Assembly: GCA_947581755.1 (NCBI GenBank)
Contig: CANPVN010000011.1
Coordinates: forward strand, 1-47,533
DNA length: 47,533 bases
Reading direction: 5' to 3'
DNA from: an uncultured Clostridia bacterium
Lineage (GTDB): Bacteria > Bacillota > Clostridia > Christensenellales > Pumilibacteraceae
Numbering within the stretch: the first letter of the stretch is position 1; the number at the start of each line of letters is the position of its first letter. Position numbers and translations under genes: made by a program. The notes under the pieces were generated by a model, which was given only the letters and a program-made list of their open reading frames with translations, searched no databases and had not been told where the DNA came from. This document shows positions 15,301 to 25,251 of the stretch, piece after piece.

Positions 15301-18300
15301 CTCTTCTGGGGACAGAGGGAAATGAACTCATTTTCGACGGTTACGGCATAGAATCCGATGGCTCGTTAATATATGTAAAGTCTGGAACACTTAAAATAGA
15401 GCATTGCATTTTTAAACGCGGAATGTACAAATGGGGTAACAATTCCGCTGGTGGCGCGCTACGTTTCGACGGCGGAGATCTTACTGTTTCGAACACAACA
15501 TTTTCTGAGAACTCGGCGCGTCTCGGCGGAGCCGTGTATATAATACACCGAAATAATTCGCATATTTCCTTTACAAATTGTAAATTTGAAAAGAATTCCG
15601 CGGATGAAGGCGCAGGATTTTACAATACAAGCACTATCACATTTAAAGATTGTACATTTATTGAAAACAAAGCTAAAAATGTCGGTGGCGGTTTTGCCAA
15701 CATGTCCGGAGGTGTACTTACCATAGAAGATTGTACGTTCCAATCAAATAATGCGGACAGAGGCGGTGGATTCTATTCCGATGGTAAGGTAGAACTTTAC
15801 GGAGGTAATTTTACCGATAATACAGCAATTACAGAGGGTGCAGCATTCGCATATTACCGTTCCGTTGGTGGCGGCAGATATTTTTATTCACGAATAAGTA
15901 AAACCACAAGCAAAAATCCTTCGGTATCGGGCAACACTTGTGAGAAGGGATCTGCGGTTTGGATTCACGGTGAAGTCGAAGAGTTTGTTGCGGATATTTG
16001 TGATAACATTTGTAAATATGCATTGCGTGTGGGAGGATCTTCGGGTTCAAAGATTTGCATAAACGGCGGAAAGATAAAGGGAGGTTTTTTCCGTGAAGGT
16101 ACAGGAACCGTCATTGTAAAGGCTCTTCCCGAAGTGGACGAAAAAGAGATACCGGTATATTCAGATGCCGAAGAAGCTTCTTATGTGCTTTTTGCCGCAG
16201 AGTCAGGCGAGTTGCTTTCTCAGGAATTTGCAGACAAATTTAAGGCAGAAAATCAAAAAACTATAAAGTACGATGAAACGAGAAAATCCATAGTTGTGGA
16301 ACTTGATTCTTACAGCATTCATTTTTCCATAACAGTAATAAATGAAGGGGACAAGTCGCAAATAAAACACTATCGTCCAGGATACGAATTTGTCTTTGAA
16401 TCCTTTAGCGGAGACAAGAATCAACAGTGGTATGTAAAAGAATGGAAGGATAACGATGGGAAGATTTACTCTGTGGGTTCTAAGTACACCGTGAAAGGTG
16501 ATACCACTTTTACTGCTGTAATTGCTCAGAAATACAAGATAGAATTCATAGTGGAAGACGATATAGAGGGAATAAAGGGACAGGTCTTTTATGCAATGCC
16601 TGCGGAGCGCTATACGCTTCCCAAGTATGATGTTGATGGATACATACATAACGGTTGGGAAAGTCGTGATGTAGTGAACAATGAAATCACAAAATTATAT
16701 CAACCTTTCTCAGTACTTCGTGCTGGTAGTGATCGTACATTTACTGCAAAGATTGTTCGTAAGTTTACCGTCAGATATTGGGTCACCAAGAAAGGAGAGC
16801 AAGACTTGTGCTTTGCGACCAAGACGTATGGTTTCGGTTCCAAGATAGAGGGTGAATCTTATTGGGAAGAGCCTTATATTACTTGGGGAAGTTTTATCGA
16901 AGGTTTTTATATCAAATATTCAAACGGTGAATTTTCCAAAGATCTTATAAACTTCGATACATTCACTATTTCTTCGGATCTCGAACTGTATGCAAAAATA
17001 GTGGATAATGCCGCGATTATTTATTATTCGATATACAATGATTCCGACCTCGTCTTTTCCGATTTGAAAAGCGATAATGCGGCGTATAATTCCATATATT
17101 CCATATCGCTTTTACCGATTCCCACCGGTTATCATATCACCAAGGTTAATATCAATTATGAGGACTATATGCCTGATCAGATAAATGGAATGAGTTTTTT
17201 GGTAGAAGAGACATATTATATGATCTTTATCTTTATAGAGAAAGATACTTATACCGTAAGTTTCGAATGTAATGAGGTTCCTTTTCGTACTGAGACATTG
17301 GCATATGGTTCGACATACACTTTCACTGATCCTACCAAAACTTTGTTGAAAGAGGCGGTAAGAAAGTTTGACGGAGCGGGTAACTATTATTTTACAAGTT
17401 ATCAACTTGTCTCTCCAAACCCTATTGCGGACGAAGAAGGACAGGAAGATACAATAAAAGTAAATGTCTTGCTCGGTACTCAGATTACTATTACAACGAA
17501 TATCACTATCAATATAGTCGCATATATCGAAGGCTATGAATATACTCCGCAAGAGGATAACGGCAGTGAATTGATAGAGGGGTGGAGAGCCGATGCGCGA
17601 AGACGTGCCAACGCAATCGCTAATGAAATGATAACAAAAGTCAATGACTCTGCATACCGTCTCGGAGATAAAGAACGTGCAAAATATGTAGAAGATATCA
17701 GGAATGAGCTCAAAGAGACTTTAGATGTCATCGCCGCAAGCACAATGCTTACAAGCATGAACAGCGCGGTAGATTCCTTCAAATCCGAAATTGAAAAGAT
17801 AAATGAATCGTTGTTGAAGGATTCGGAAAAGAACATTGCCGTAGAACAGGTAGAAAATGCGAAAAAAGACGCTGTCGAGGCATTCAAGAATATGGATCAA
17901 GATGACGAAAAAGTAAAGGAAGCTCTCGGCAAAATAGAAGAAATAGCAAATTCTGCGATTTCAAGTATACGGAATGCGACTGATCTTGATATTTTGAAAG
18001 AACTTGCGAACAAAGCAAAAGAGGATATACAGCAAATTATAGTTGGATATAACGGAGACCAATTGCTGTATCAAAAGAATAATGCTATAAGCATGATGAG
18101 AATTGCTTCGGAAACCGCAAAACGTGTTATCAACGGATTGACTTATCTTTCCTCGCAAAAGAAAGAATTTTATGTAAACGAAATCGAGACTCTTCTTTCA
18201 GAGGCGTCAGATAAAGTAAACGCCGTTACCGAAATCATCACAGTACCAATGGGCAGATCTATTATAGCAAAGAGACTTATGGCGATTCAGAGCATAAATG

Positions 18301-21300
18301 ATATAAGAGATGAATTTATCAAAAAAGTCACGACCACTCCCGCAGAGGGTGAAACATCCATTCCTTCGCAAGCGAAAGAACTCAACGATAAGAAAGCGGA
18401 ACTTGCACAAGATCTCGAACCTTATGCCGAAGAAGCTTATGCCGAGATTGAAGAAATTCTTGCCGCCGGTTTTGCAGAGATCAAAAACGAAGGTATAATA
18501 CTTTCGATAGACGAGGTTACATCATCTGTCACCGCTTTTGCGGAAGAAAGACGCGCATACATTGCAACACTTTTAGATAGCGCGATATCCGCAATAAAGG
18601 AAATCTCCGAGGATGGAGATGACTATACCACTGTCATACAAACTATTGTTGCAGATACAAAAACAAGTATCAACGCAGAGAGACAATCGGTTGTGGATGA
18701 TATAATCAAAAATATAAAGGAAGCGGAGAGAAAATCCCGTGCCGATTTGATCTCCATAAATATTACAGCGGTAGCTGACGCTGTCAGAATGCGTCTCGAT
18801 GAACTTATTTTGAACGATAAAAGCAATTATCTTTTCCTTTTGGAAGAGGCTTCTCTTACTGCCGAAAAGGTTATAAACGAGGCAGAAAACATCGGTGCGA
18901 TTAACATGGCAATAAAGGAATTCAACGACATGGTTGAAAAAAATATCAAATTGGGTTCGGAAAAAGAGAATGCCAATGCACGTATAGATAAAAAGGTAAC
19001 AGATGCGGCGTTGTCTTTGTCAACATACGGTTTCCTCGGCGAATGGAACACGACATATAACTCTCAAGTTAAAACAAAAGCCGCAAATGCGAAATCAAAT
19101 GTAACGAACGCAACTCTTTCCACCGAAATGATTAATATCTTTAATACCTTCTCCTCAGCTGTTGACGAAATTTTGAAAAATGCAAAAGAAATGAATGCAG
19201 AAAAAGGACTTGAAGTTATAGCCTCCGCTTGTAATGAAACGGAAAGAATAATAAATGATAGAAAGGCACAAATTGATGAACTCGGCTTTTTGTCTGCGGA
19301 TGAAAAAGAAACTGTCAAAGCGGAAATCAATGAACTGTTAAATGAGATAAAAGAACAACTTTCGGCGGCAAACTCCGAAGAGGAGATAAATAACAGGCTT
19401 AAGTCCTTTGAGGTAAAGGTCGAGAATAAGTATTCACAGGCAAAATCCGATAACGACGCTACAGCTCAAAGTAAAATAGAGGCAGCAATTGCAGAAACTC
19501 AATCGGCGGCAGCCGCGCTCAAAACGAAGATTGGCGCACTTTCGTCTTTGCCTTCGGAATCCAAGGAGTTATTCTATAACAGCATTGAGGAAACTGTTAA
19601 GAAATGGAATGACAGTATAAGGAAATCTACTTCCGAAAAGCTCATTGAAGAAAATTTAGCAGCATTCAAACAGGCTCTTGATACGACTGAGACCGCCGCA
19701 AAACAGGAGAACGATGCAAAGGCGGGTGATGAACTTGCCGATGCGAGATTACAGGCGCTCAAATCTTTGGGAGAATATGTCATTGAATTGCGCGCTTCCA
19801 TTCAACAAAAACAATTTCTCGGAGAAGATGAAAAAGGAAAATTCAACGATTTTCTCACGATAAAGCTTGATAGCGCGACTAAGGCTATTGAAGCTGCAAA
19901 AAGTCAAGAACAGGTAATCTCGTTGGAGTCACAATATAAAGCTGAGATCACTAATCTTGGTTCAGAAGTTGAATCTCGTGAAAGGTCGGCTAAAGAAGAT
20001 GCGGTAGCTAAGGCACAAAGTAATGGTGAAACATTTGCAAATGAAGCAAAACAGGCGATAGATACTCTTGATTATCTTACTGACAAGTTGGTATACAAGG
20101 ATGCGATATCCTCGGCATTGGAAACGTTTAGCTTGATGTTGAAAAATGTAAGTTCGCCTGAGGATATAGATGAAGCAATGAAAATTTTTGTAGCTGCTGT
20201 TTCTAAGCAAAAAACAGACGCCGAAGCTGCTGCCTTGCTTTCACAAGCCAAGGCGGACGCAAGAGATTATATAGGAGAGGATAAGACGGATGCAAGTACC
20301 GCTATTTCAACGATAAACAAATTGGGCTTTATTAGTGAAGAAGAAAAAGAAGATTTCATAAAAAATATTCGTACAGCCATATCTCAAGCAGAGGCTGGGA
20401 TAGACAATGCTACAACAGCAGATATCGTAGCACAGGTTGTATCTACATTCAAAGCAGCGTTGGATTCGCAAAAGAACCTTGCGACTCAATTGAATAGCCA
20501 AAACGAAAGCGCGGTAAAAAGTGAATCCCGTGAGACAATATTCACTGCCAAGACAAGTGCGTTGAGTTTTTTAGACGCAATGAATTTTCTTACAAAGGAA
20601 GAAAAAGACTCTCGTGCGTTGGAAATCACGACTCTTTCGCAGACAACCGAGCAAAATATCGATAACGCGAAGAGTAATAAAGATGTAAAGACTGAACTCG
20701 AGAAATTTAATTCTTCTTTAAGTGATATTACCGACAATGCGCAAGCCGCAAATAATGAAGCAGAGACCGAGAAAACAGAATTTGCCAAATCTGCGGTTCA
20801 AAATGCAGGAGACTCGCTCAAGGAAGAACTTGCAGCCCTCGGATTCTTGGGGGAGGAATTGGAAACATATAAGACATTGGTAGACAAAAAAGTTGCCGCA
20901 GCAATAGAACTCATTGTCGCTGCTGTCACTATAGATGGTATCGAAGCGGAAAACGATAATCTCAAAAAAGAACTCGCTTCCGTCAAAGCAGATGCTGAGA
21001 AAAGAAACGTCGAAATAGGTGAAACAAAGAAGCAGCAAGCCAGAGAAGGTCTTGCAGACAAAAAGGATGATTTGTCAAATAAGCTCGAAGCGTTGACGGC
21101 ATTAAAAGACGAGGAAAAAGAGATATACCAAACATCTGTTTCCAATGCTATAGATAAAGCGATAACGGATATTTTAAATGCACAAGATCCTTTGGCGATA
21201 CAAGCAGCCGAGACCGAACTCGACGCTTCATTAAAGAACATAATCGACGAAGCTAAACTCCGTGCCACCAAAAACGGCGTTCTTAGTGACGCAAAAGAAA

Positions 21301-24182
21301 AGGCGGAGCAGGCAAAGGCGGAAGTCGGAAAACTCGGTCTTGAGGATGAAGCTACTTATTTAAACAAAATAAAGATTGCTTTCGAAGAAATCTCGGAACG
21401 TATTGAATTCGCTGAGAATGAAGAAGATACAGCTGCATTGGTGGAAGAATTTGAGGCAAAACTTGCAACTGTAATAACCGAGGCTAAAGCCGATGCTTCA
21501 GACAGAGACCTTGCCGATGCCAAGGCTTCTGCAAGAGGTGAAATATCAAAATATACCGCCGAGGCACATGAGTTTATAGCAAAATTAAAGTTTCTGACCG
21601 AAAATGAAAGAAACAGCTATCAGACTCAGGTGCGTATAGCACTTGAAGACTCCGAACAAAGTATTACAAATTCTTTCAAAACAGATAATATAGCCGCAAT
21701 TGCAACAGCTCTCCAATCTGCTCTTTCTACTATCAAGGAACAGGCAGAGGCAGAGAATACGAAAAAGAAAACAGAGATTAAGGCAACTGCAAAACAAGAC
21801 GTAAATTTCCAAAAAAATGCCGCCGATAGTGCTGCGGACAATTGGGGTTTTATGAAAGAAACAGATAAAGCCAATTATCATGACGAATTGCAAAGGGCAC
21901 TCGAGTTGGTTTTGAAAAAAATAGAAGATGCAGATACACAAGAGAGTATTGACGAAGCAAAGGGAGAATTTCGTAGTGCTATGGATGTTGCCGGAAATAA
22001 AGCAATATCTTTGAATGAATCCGCGAGAAAAGAAGTTTTGCTTGAAGCAAACAACACTGTAAATGAGCTTGCTGCCGCTGTCAAAAATGACATTAATGCG
22101 CTCTTGTTTATAGTCTCTTCCGAATATACCGCAAGGATAGACATCATGCTTGAACAGACGATAGCAAAAATTGAAGAAGCCGCCGATACCACTGCAATAG
22201 ATGAAGCAATACAAGTTTTCATCTCGGATAAGGAAATGACAAAGGGCGAGGCTACTAATGCAAATAATTCCGCAAGAACAAACGCAATAGACAATGCCAA
22301 ACAGATAATAATCAAAGTTCAAAATTCTGCAAATGATGAAATAAGGCTCATTACCGACATTACCGCAGATGGATATATTTCGAGGATTGAGAAAGCCGTA
22401 ACTAATGCCGAGATGGCATTGTCGAGTGCGGAAAATGCCGAAGAAATAGAGAATATTAAAAATACCGCATTAAATGAGATAGAACAGGCTCTGTCTGATG
22501 CACGTAACGCTTCATTGGCAGCTCTTACAGGTGTAAAAGAAGCAGCAAAAAGTGAAGTTGAAAGCAAAAAGGCAGAAGTTCTCGGTAAGATAGGAGAGAT
22601 GACATATCTTGGAAATAACAAATCAAGTTATGAACAGGAAATCGGGAAAATCACACAAGAGGCACTTTCCAAGATAGACCAAGCCGAAAATATCGAAACT
22701 GCGGAGACGGCAAAGACTGAAGCGATTGCTTCTCTTGAAAATATTCTCTCAATTGCCGAGGCAAAAAATACCCTTACCTCCGCTATCCAAAAGGCGAAAG
22801 AAGCCATTGAAGAATTGTATGATTTTGTCATCGAATTTATACAAAAACTCGGATTCCTTCGCACCAAGTCTGCGATAACGATGTTTGCAGTATCGGAATT
22901 TGACGAAACTACACGTGAAGATTTTGTGGCTCGTGTAGATGATCTTTATAATACAGCTTTGGCTAAGCTCGAAGCCGAGGATTTTGTTGATATCGATGCA
23001 GTTTCTCAATATCAAACAGAAATTATTGACGGCATTATTGCTTTACGTGAACAAGCCAATCAAATAAATACGGATAATGAAACATATACCAAGAGTAATC
23101 AAAAAGCTGTTGTCGAGACTGCAAAGCAAGCCGCTCTAAATGAAATAGACGCTTGTAAGTTTCTTACCGATGAAGAAAAGGAAAATTACAAGAAACAGAT
23201 ATCTGACTTGTATACCGATGTTTTTGTTTCAGTAGAGAAAGCACAAACCATAGGGGAGACAGAAAACTTGTCGGCTACATTCTCCACACAAGCAAGCACT
23301 GTCTCTCAATCAGCTGTTGATTTAGATGTAAACAAGAAAAAAGAGATTCTTGCAAATGCAAAAGCCGCTGTTGAGAATATGAGAAAAGCAATTGAGACGC
23401 TTGAACTTACTGACGAACAGCTTTCTCATTATAACGAGCAACTTAATGCTGCACTTGAAAATGCCGAGACGTCAATAAATAATGCCGAAGCTTTTGATGA
23501 TGTAAACAAAGCAATAGAAGAACTGACTAAAACACTCGAAATTTTAAAGAAGAACGCTGACAAAGAAGCAGGCAAGGAGGAAGAAGAGCTAATACAGGTC
23601 GTTGTCTCTGGAATTACAGCGAAAACAAAAGTCTATGATGGGACGCAATCGGTGGAATTTGACGTTTCCCAAGTTGTTTATCGTAATGCAGAAACGGGTG
23701 ACGAAATAGATCCTGAGATTGCAAAGTTCAGTCTTACCGTATCCGGAAGATTGTCCGAATATGGCGCCGACAGACAAGTCGCGATCATTACAAGTATCGA
23801 ACTTAGTGTTGATCCGTTGGAAAGCGGCAAATATGTGCTTTCGATGGTAGGACAACAGGCGTTTGTCTATGTCGATGTTTTAAAGGCAAATCTTACCGTT
23901 TTTGTAAACAAAAAAGGCGAAATTTGTTATAATGGCTTTGTTCAAGGAGAGAATGAAAGCGTGTTGCAAGGTACTCTCAAACTTGATTTTTTAAGTAATG
24001 ATGATGGTACCTTTACAGTAACGCCGAGCGGCATTTCAAGTGATAATTACAACATATTGTTTATAAGCGGCATTGTCCGAAAACAATCGGATCTCACCGC
24101 TCTTTGGATAGTGATTGTGGCAATCTCGGTTATCTGCGCGACCTTTGGTTGTATTATTTTATTCCGTCGCAAAAGACAATAA
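12363..24182 (+). CDS. Giant M60 metallopeptidase surface protein with a long helical-repeat stalk
   Basis: A single intact frame of 3939 codons. In order: an N-terminal hydrophobic export segment (residues 6-28); a discoidin/F5/8-type domain (about 74-193; VWQMFDRNFNTAWRSEATV); an M60-type metallopeptidase with H592-E593-x-x-H596 in AHEIGHELDIAE; a parallel beta-helix region rich in GG and N ladders (about 890-1250); beta-rich extracellular modules of the InlB B-repeat kind (about 1315-1720); some twenty or more diverged helical units of roughly 80 residues (about 1735-3740) carrying LGFLTEEEKxxY-type motifs; a YDG/MBG-like domain (KVYDGTQSVEF, about 3745-3845); and a C-terminal membrane helix followed by RRKRQ. 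M60 enzymes cleave mucin-type glycoproteins. No LPXTG motif was seen, so it is probably membrane-anchored. The ribosome site is GGAGAG and a terminator follows. Confidence 0.85.
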   Translation: MEKKRYVPIVFVAILVLLISASVYIACGGMLSAFGNKTSIVSDDGIKWETIDGNSDYLTGSYIDAFGVPAISITKVESDGGSEEGVNVWQMFDRNFNTAWRSEATVADGKTVKLSVFFSDPYEIEGFIYQADRNSKGYFSNLKISYHDENAVEQDGFVDLGTLKSTSTSNIVHVTLKEKKKMTAIRLEWLETPKVERNCAAAKELIFLQPKNDNVQKVLDLFDDYAQLELKDTVNEPEIKNLRATLEQNKEGIASWDSFVDPLLNRASQILAKTLSADPLREMSTDPTAHNVIMRVGDIESYARGVMKFSTFGTNRQATGISATPSDTLIVYVDAKEGDPLPTLVTTQHWGSYGSWKSSTYTLYRGRNVIRPQNVYNYAFKDNTGDNIPIGGPVYLINPYLPAEEAKEGEKGRQSSEVKIYFEGGETFPIFREGDEEETYKNFLKEYADRVEQDRILNAETGAYKVLDLTEVVSDRVFVTVQASMANKLYNLQDYSPEKACDNWDHFVDMLLLSEGVVLMEDGETEDSDTFKKRLEEVGAKYDPRNEWLNVNIRLMQPFGAAYAAGDHVGIQVDWESAAITGGPGFGWGYAHEIGHELDIAERLVGECSNNMVSKFNETVLEKTATRGDFAVNTATLAPDNHIDSYWNTNRGNFTFWWLIESYFPGYWAKLENRYRYEDLYQYIRDEKGSENINATEKQIYLSSLVTGIDLSYYFERWGYNLAVSDKIFKGSTASSLFKQMMKAAKDKNLIKEISENELPKLWYLDAAEWWVRYSGENHGVLYDNNSTAPEITAITKSGKNYSLMIGEDENYNNANHLGYEIQVKVNNEWKVAGFTYGRMFSDTTDYDAEEYGENFVPTYRLVSYDRALKATQPGTQRTYSAEAITEVCKLVHEGEETTYNSISEAVSHAQDNDTIILLKNNFESGIVINKKLTIKTDGNSVTVTKSGSEPIFTIVEETEQQETEVPGEFIEIKHNGDLTLLGTEGNELIFDGYGIESDGSLIYVKSGTLKIEHCIFKRGMYKWGNNSAGGALRFDGGDLTVSNTTFSENSARLGGAVYIIHRNNSHISFTNCKFEKNSADEGAGFYNTSTITFKDCTFIENKAKNVGGGFANMSGGVLTIEDCTFQSNNADRGGGFYSDGKVELYGGNFTDNTAITEGAAFAYYRSVGGGRYFYSRISKTTSKNPSVSGNTCEKGSAVWIHGEVEEFVADICDNICKYALRVGGSSGSKICINGGKIKGGFFREGTGTVIVKALPEVDEKEIPVYSDAEEASYVLFAAESGELLSQEFADKFKAENQKTIKYDETRKSIVVELDSYSIHFSITVINEGDKSQIKHYRPGYEFVFESFSGDKNQQWYVKEWKDNDGKIYSVGSKYTVKGDTTFTAVIAQKYKIEFIVEDDIEGIKGQVFYAMPAERYTLPKYDVDGYIHNGWESRDVVNNEITKLYQPFSVLRAGSDRTFTAKIVRKFTVRYWVTKKGEQDLCFATKTYGFGSKIEGESYWEEPYITWGSFIEGFYIKYSNGEFSKDLINFDTFTISSDLELYAKIVDNAAIIYYSIYNDSDLVFSDLKSDNAAYNSIYSISLLPIPTGYHITKVNINYEDYMPDQINGMSFLVEETYYMIFIFIEKDTYTVSFECNEVPFRTETLAYGSTYTFTDPTKTLLKEAVRKFDGAGNYYFTSYQLVSPNPIADEEGQEDTIKVNVLLGTQITITTNITINIVAYIEGYEYTPQEDNGSELIEGWRADARRRANAIANEMITKVNDSAYRLGDKERAKYVEDIRNELKETLDVIAASTMLTSMNSAVDSFKSEIEKINESLLKDSEKNIAVEQVENAKKDAVEAFKNMDQDDEKVKEALGKIEEIANSAISSIRNATDLDILKELANKAKEDIQQIIVGYNGDQLLYQKNNAISMMRIASETAKRVINGLTYLSSQKKEFYVNEIETLLSEASDKVNAVTEIITVPMGRSIIAKRLMAIQSINDIRDEFIKKVTTTPAEGETSIPSQAKELNDKKAELAQDLEPYAEEAYAEIEEILAAGFAEIKNEGIILSIDEVTSSVTAFAEERRAYIATLLDSAISAIKEISEDGDDYTTVIQTIVADTKTSINAERQSVVDDIIKNIKEAERKSRADLISINITAVADAVRMRLDELILNDKSNYLFLLEEASLTAEKVINEAENIGAINMAIKEFNDMVEKNIKLGSEKENANARIDKKVTDAALSLSTYGFLGEWNTTYNSQVKTKAANAKSNVTNATLSTEMINIFNTFSSAVDEILKNAKEMNAEKGLEVIASACNETERIINDRKAQIDELGFLSADEKETVKAEINELLNEIKEQLSAANSEEEINNRLKSFEVKVENKYSQAKSDNDATAQSKIEAAIAETQSAAAALKTKIGALSSLPSESKELFYNSIEETVKKWNDSIRKSTSEKLIEENLAAFKQALDTTETAAKQENDAKAGDELADARLQALKSLGEYVIELRASIQQKQFLGEDEKGKFNDFLTIKLDSATKAIEAAKSQEQVISLESQYKAEITNLGSEVESRERSAKEDAVAKAQSNGETFANEAKQAIDTLDYLTDKLVYKDAISSALETFSLMLKNVSSPEDIDEAMKIFVAAVSKQKTDAEAAALLSQAKADARDYIGEDKTDASTAISTINKLGFISEEEKEDFIKNIRTAISQAEAGIDNATTADIVAQVVSTFKAALDSQKNLATQLNSQNESAVKSESRETIFTAKTSALSFLDAMNFLTKEEKDSRALEITTLSQTTEQNIDNAKSNKDVKTELEKFNSSLSDITDNAQAANNEAETEKTEFAKSAVQNAGDSLKEELAALGFLGEELETYKTLVDKKVAAAIELIVAAVTIDGIEAENDNLKKELASVKADAEKRNVEIGETKKQQAREGLADKKDDLSNKLEALTALKDEEKEIYQTSVSNAIDKAITDILNAQDPLAIQAAETELDASLKNIIDEAKLRATKNGVLSDAKEKAEQAKAEVGKLGLEDEATYLNKIKIAFEEISERIEFAENEEDTAALVEEFEAKLATVITEAKADASDRDLADAKASARGEISKYTAEAHEFIAKLKFLTENERNSYQTQVRIALEDSEQSITNSFKTDNIAAIATALQSALSTIKEQAEAENTKKKTEIKATAKQDVNFQKNAADSAADNWGFMKETDKANYHDELQRALELVLKKIEDADTQESIDEAKGEFRSAMDVAGNKAISLNESARKEVLLEANNTVNELAAAVKNDINALLFIVSSEYTARIDIMLEQTIAKIEEAADTTAIDEAIQVFISDKEMTKGEATNANNSARTNAIDNAKQIIIKVQNSANDEIRLITDITADGYISRIEKAVTNAEMALSSAENAEEIENIKNTALNEIEQALSDARNASLAALTGVKEAAKSEVESKKAEVLGKIGEMTYLGNNKSSYEQEIGKITQEALSKIDQAENIETAETAKTEAIASLENILSIAEAKNTLTSAIQKAKEAIEELYDFVIEFIQKLGFLRTKSAITMFAVSEFDETTREDFVARVDDLYNTALAKLEAEDFVDIDAVSQYQTEIIDGIIALREQANQINTDNETYTKSNQKAVVETAKQAALNEIDACKFLTDEEKENYKKQISDLYTDVFVSVEKAQTIGETENLSATFSTQASTVSQSAVDLDVNKKKEILANAKAAVENMRKAIETLELTDEQLSHYNEQLNAALENAETSINNAEAFDDVNKAIEELTKTLEILKKNADKEAGKEEEELIQVVVSGITAKTKVYDGTQSVEFDVSQVVYRNAETGDEIDPEIAKFSLTVSGRLSEYGADRQVAIITSIELSVDPLESGKYVLSMVGQQAFVYVDVLKANLTVFVNKKGEICYNGFVQGENESVLQGTLKLDFLSNDDGTFTVTPSGISSDNYNILFISGIVRKQSDLTALWIVIVAISVICATFGCIILFRRKRQ

Positions 24183-24224
24183 TCTTTGCTTAAAAATTTT
24201 ATATCAAAAGTAAAAAATAAGATT

Positions 24225-24263
24225 AAAACAATGAATTCTTTATTGTGAATTCATTGTTTTCTT
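24225..24263 (+). terminator. Terminator of the giant gene
   Basis: AAAACAATGAATTC (24225-24238) is exactly complementary to 24247-24260, a 14-bp stem followed by CTTAG. The A/T ends of the stem make it work as a bidirectional T-tract hairpin. Confidence 0.7.
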
Positions 24264-24392
24264 AGCAATTATTAAGAAAAAAAACGTCAAAAACAATATA
24301 AGAGTACGCACTACCTTAAAATGCATAAATCACGCTTGAAGTAAAAACTGCCACATTGCGACCATAGGTGCAGCGTGACGCTGCCTGCGCGA

Positions 24393-24421
24393 TTGACAAC
24401 GATGAGAAAAAATGATATAAT
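24393..24421 (+). promoter_or_regulatory. Perfect sigma-A promoter of the TauE/SafE gene
   Basis: TTGACA (24393-24398) and TATAAT (24416-24421) are separated by exactly 17 bp. Confidence 0.85.
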
Positions 24422-24441
24422 CCCGAAAGAGAGAAAATCGT

Positions 24442-25209
24442 ATGCTTGTTAAAATAATAGTTTGTATATTGGCGGGCGTGGGCGCGGGACTCGGCACGGG
24501 ATTTGCGGGAATGAGCGCAGCTGCGGTGATTGCGCCTATGTTGATTGCTTTTCTCGGCGTCGATCCTTATATGGCGGTGGGAATAGCGTTGGCAAGCGAC
24601 GTCTTGGCGAGCGCGGCAAGCAGCATAACTTACGCTCGAAATAAGAATATAGACATAAAAAACGGTCTTGTCATGATGATATGCGTGCTGTTATCTACGG
24701 TCTTGGGCAGTTTTGTCGCGAGTCTTGTTCCTCATGGAATTATGGGCGGATTCAGCACGATCATGACTGTATTTCTCGGAATAAAATTCATAATAAAGCC
24801 TGTCATAACCACAAAAGAAACAATGTACGAGACAAACAAAAAGAAGCGTATCATACAGTCGGTGATTTGCGGAATAGTCATAGGCTTTATCTGCGGCTTT
24901 GTCGGAGCGGGCGGAGGCATGATGATGTTGCTTTTGCTTACGTCGGTTATGGGATACGAACTCAAAACCGCGGTGGGGACAAGCGTGTTTATAATGAGTT
25001 TTACCGCGCTCACGGGCGCGATAAGTCACTTCGTTATAGGCGGCATTTCGGATTGGGTCTGTCTTTTGCTATGTATCGTTTCGACGCTGCTTTTTGCGTT
25101 GATAGCCTCGGTCGTGGCGAATAAAGCAAAACCTGCCATACTTAACAGAATAGTGGGAGTAATATTACTCATTCTCGGTATAACAATATTGATAGTGACT
25201 TATTTGTAG
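24442..25209 (+). CDS. TauE/SafE (TSUP) family membrane permease
   Basis: A 255-residue protein with eight predicted helices in two similar halves. Each half begins with a glycine-rich helix: GVGAGLGTGFAGMSAAAVIAP and IGFICGFVGAGGGMMMLLLL. This two-fold glycine-rich layout is typical of the TSUP (DUF81) family, which exports or imports sulfite, sulfoacetate, taurine-derived or other organic anions. The substrate is not readable here. The next gene, a phosphatase, starts 42 bp later and may be co-transcribed. Confidence 0.85.
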   Translation: MLVKIIVCILAGVGAGLGTGFAGMSAAAVIAPMLIAFLGVDPYMAVGIALASDVLASAASSITYARNKNIDIKNGLVMMICVLLSTVLGSFVASLVPHGIMGGFSTIMTVFLGIKFIIKPVITTKETMYETNKKKRIIQSVICGIVIGFICGFVGAGGGMMMLLLLTSVMGYELKTAVGTSVFIMSFTALTGAISHFVIGGISDWVCLLLCIVSTLLFALIASVVANKAKPAILNRIVGVILLILGITILIVTYL

Positions 25210-25251
25210 GGATAATATGACTCAAAATTACGAGAGATAAGGAAAGAAACG

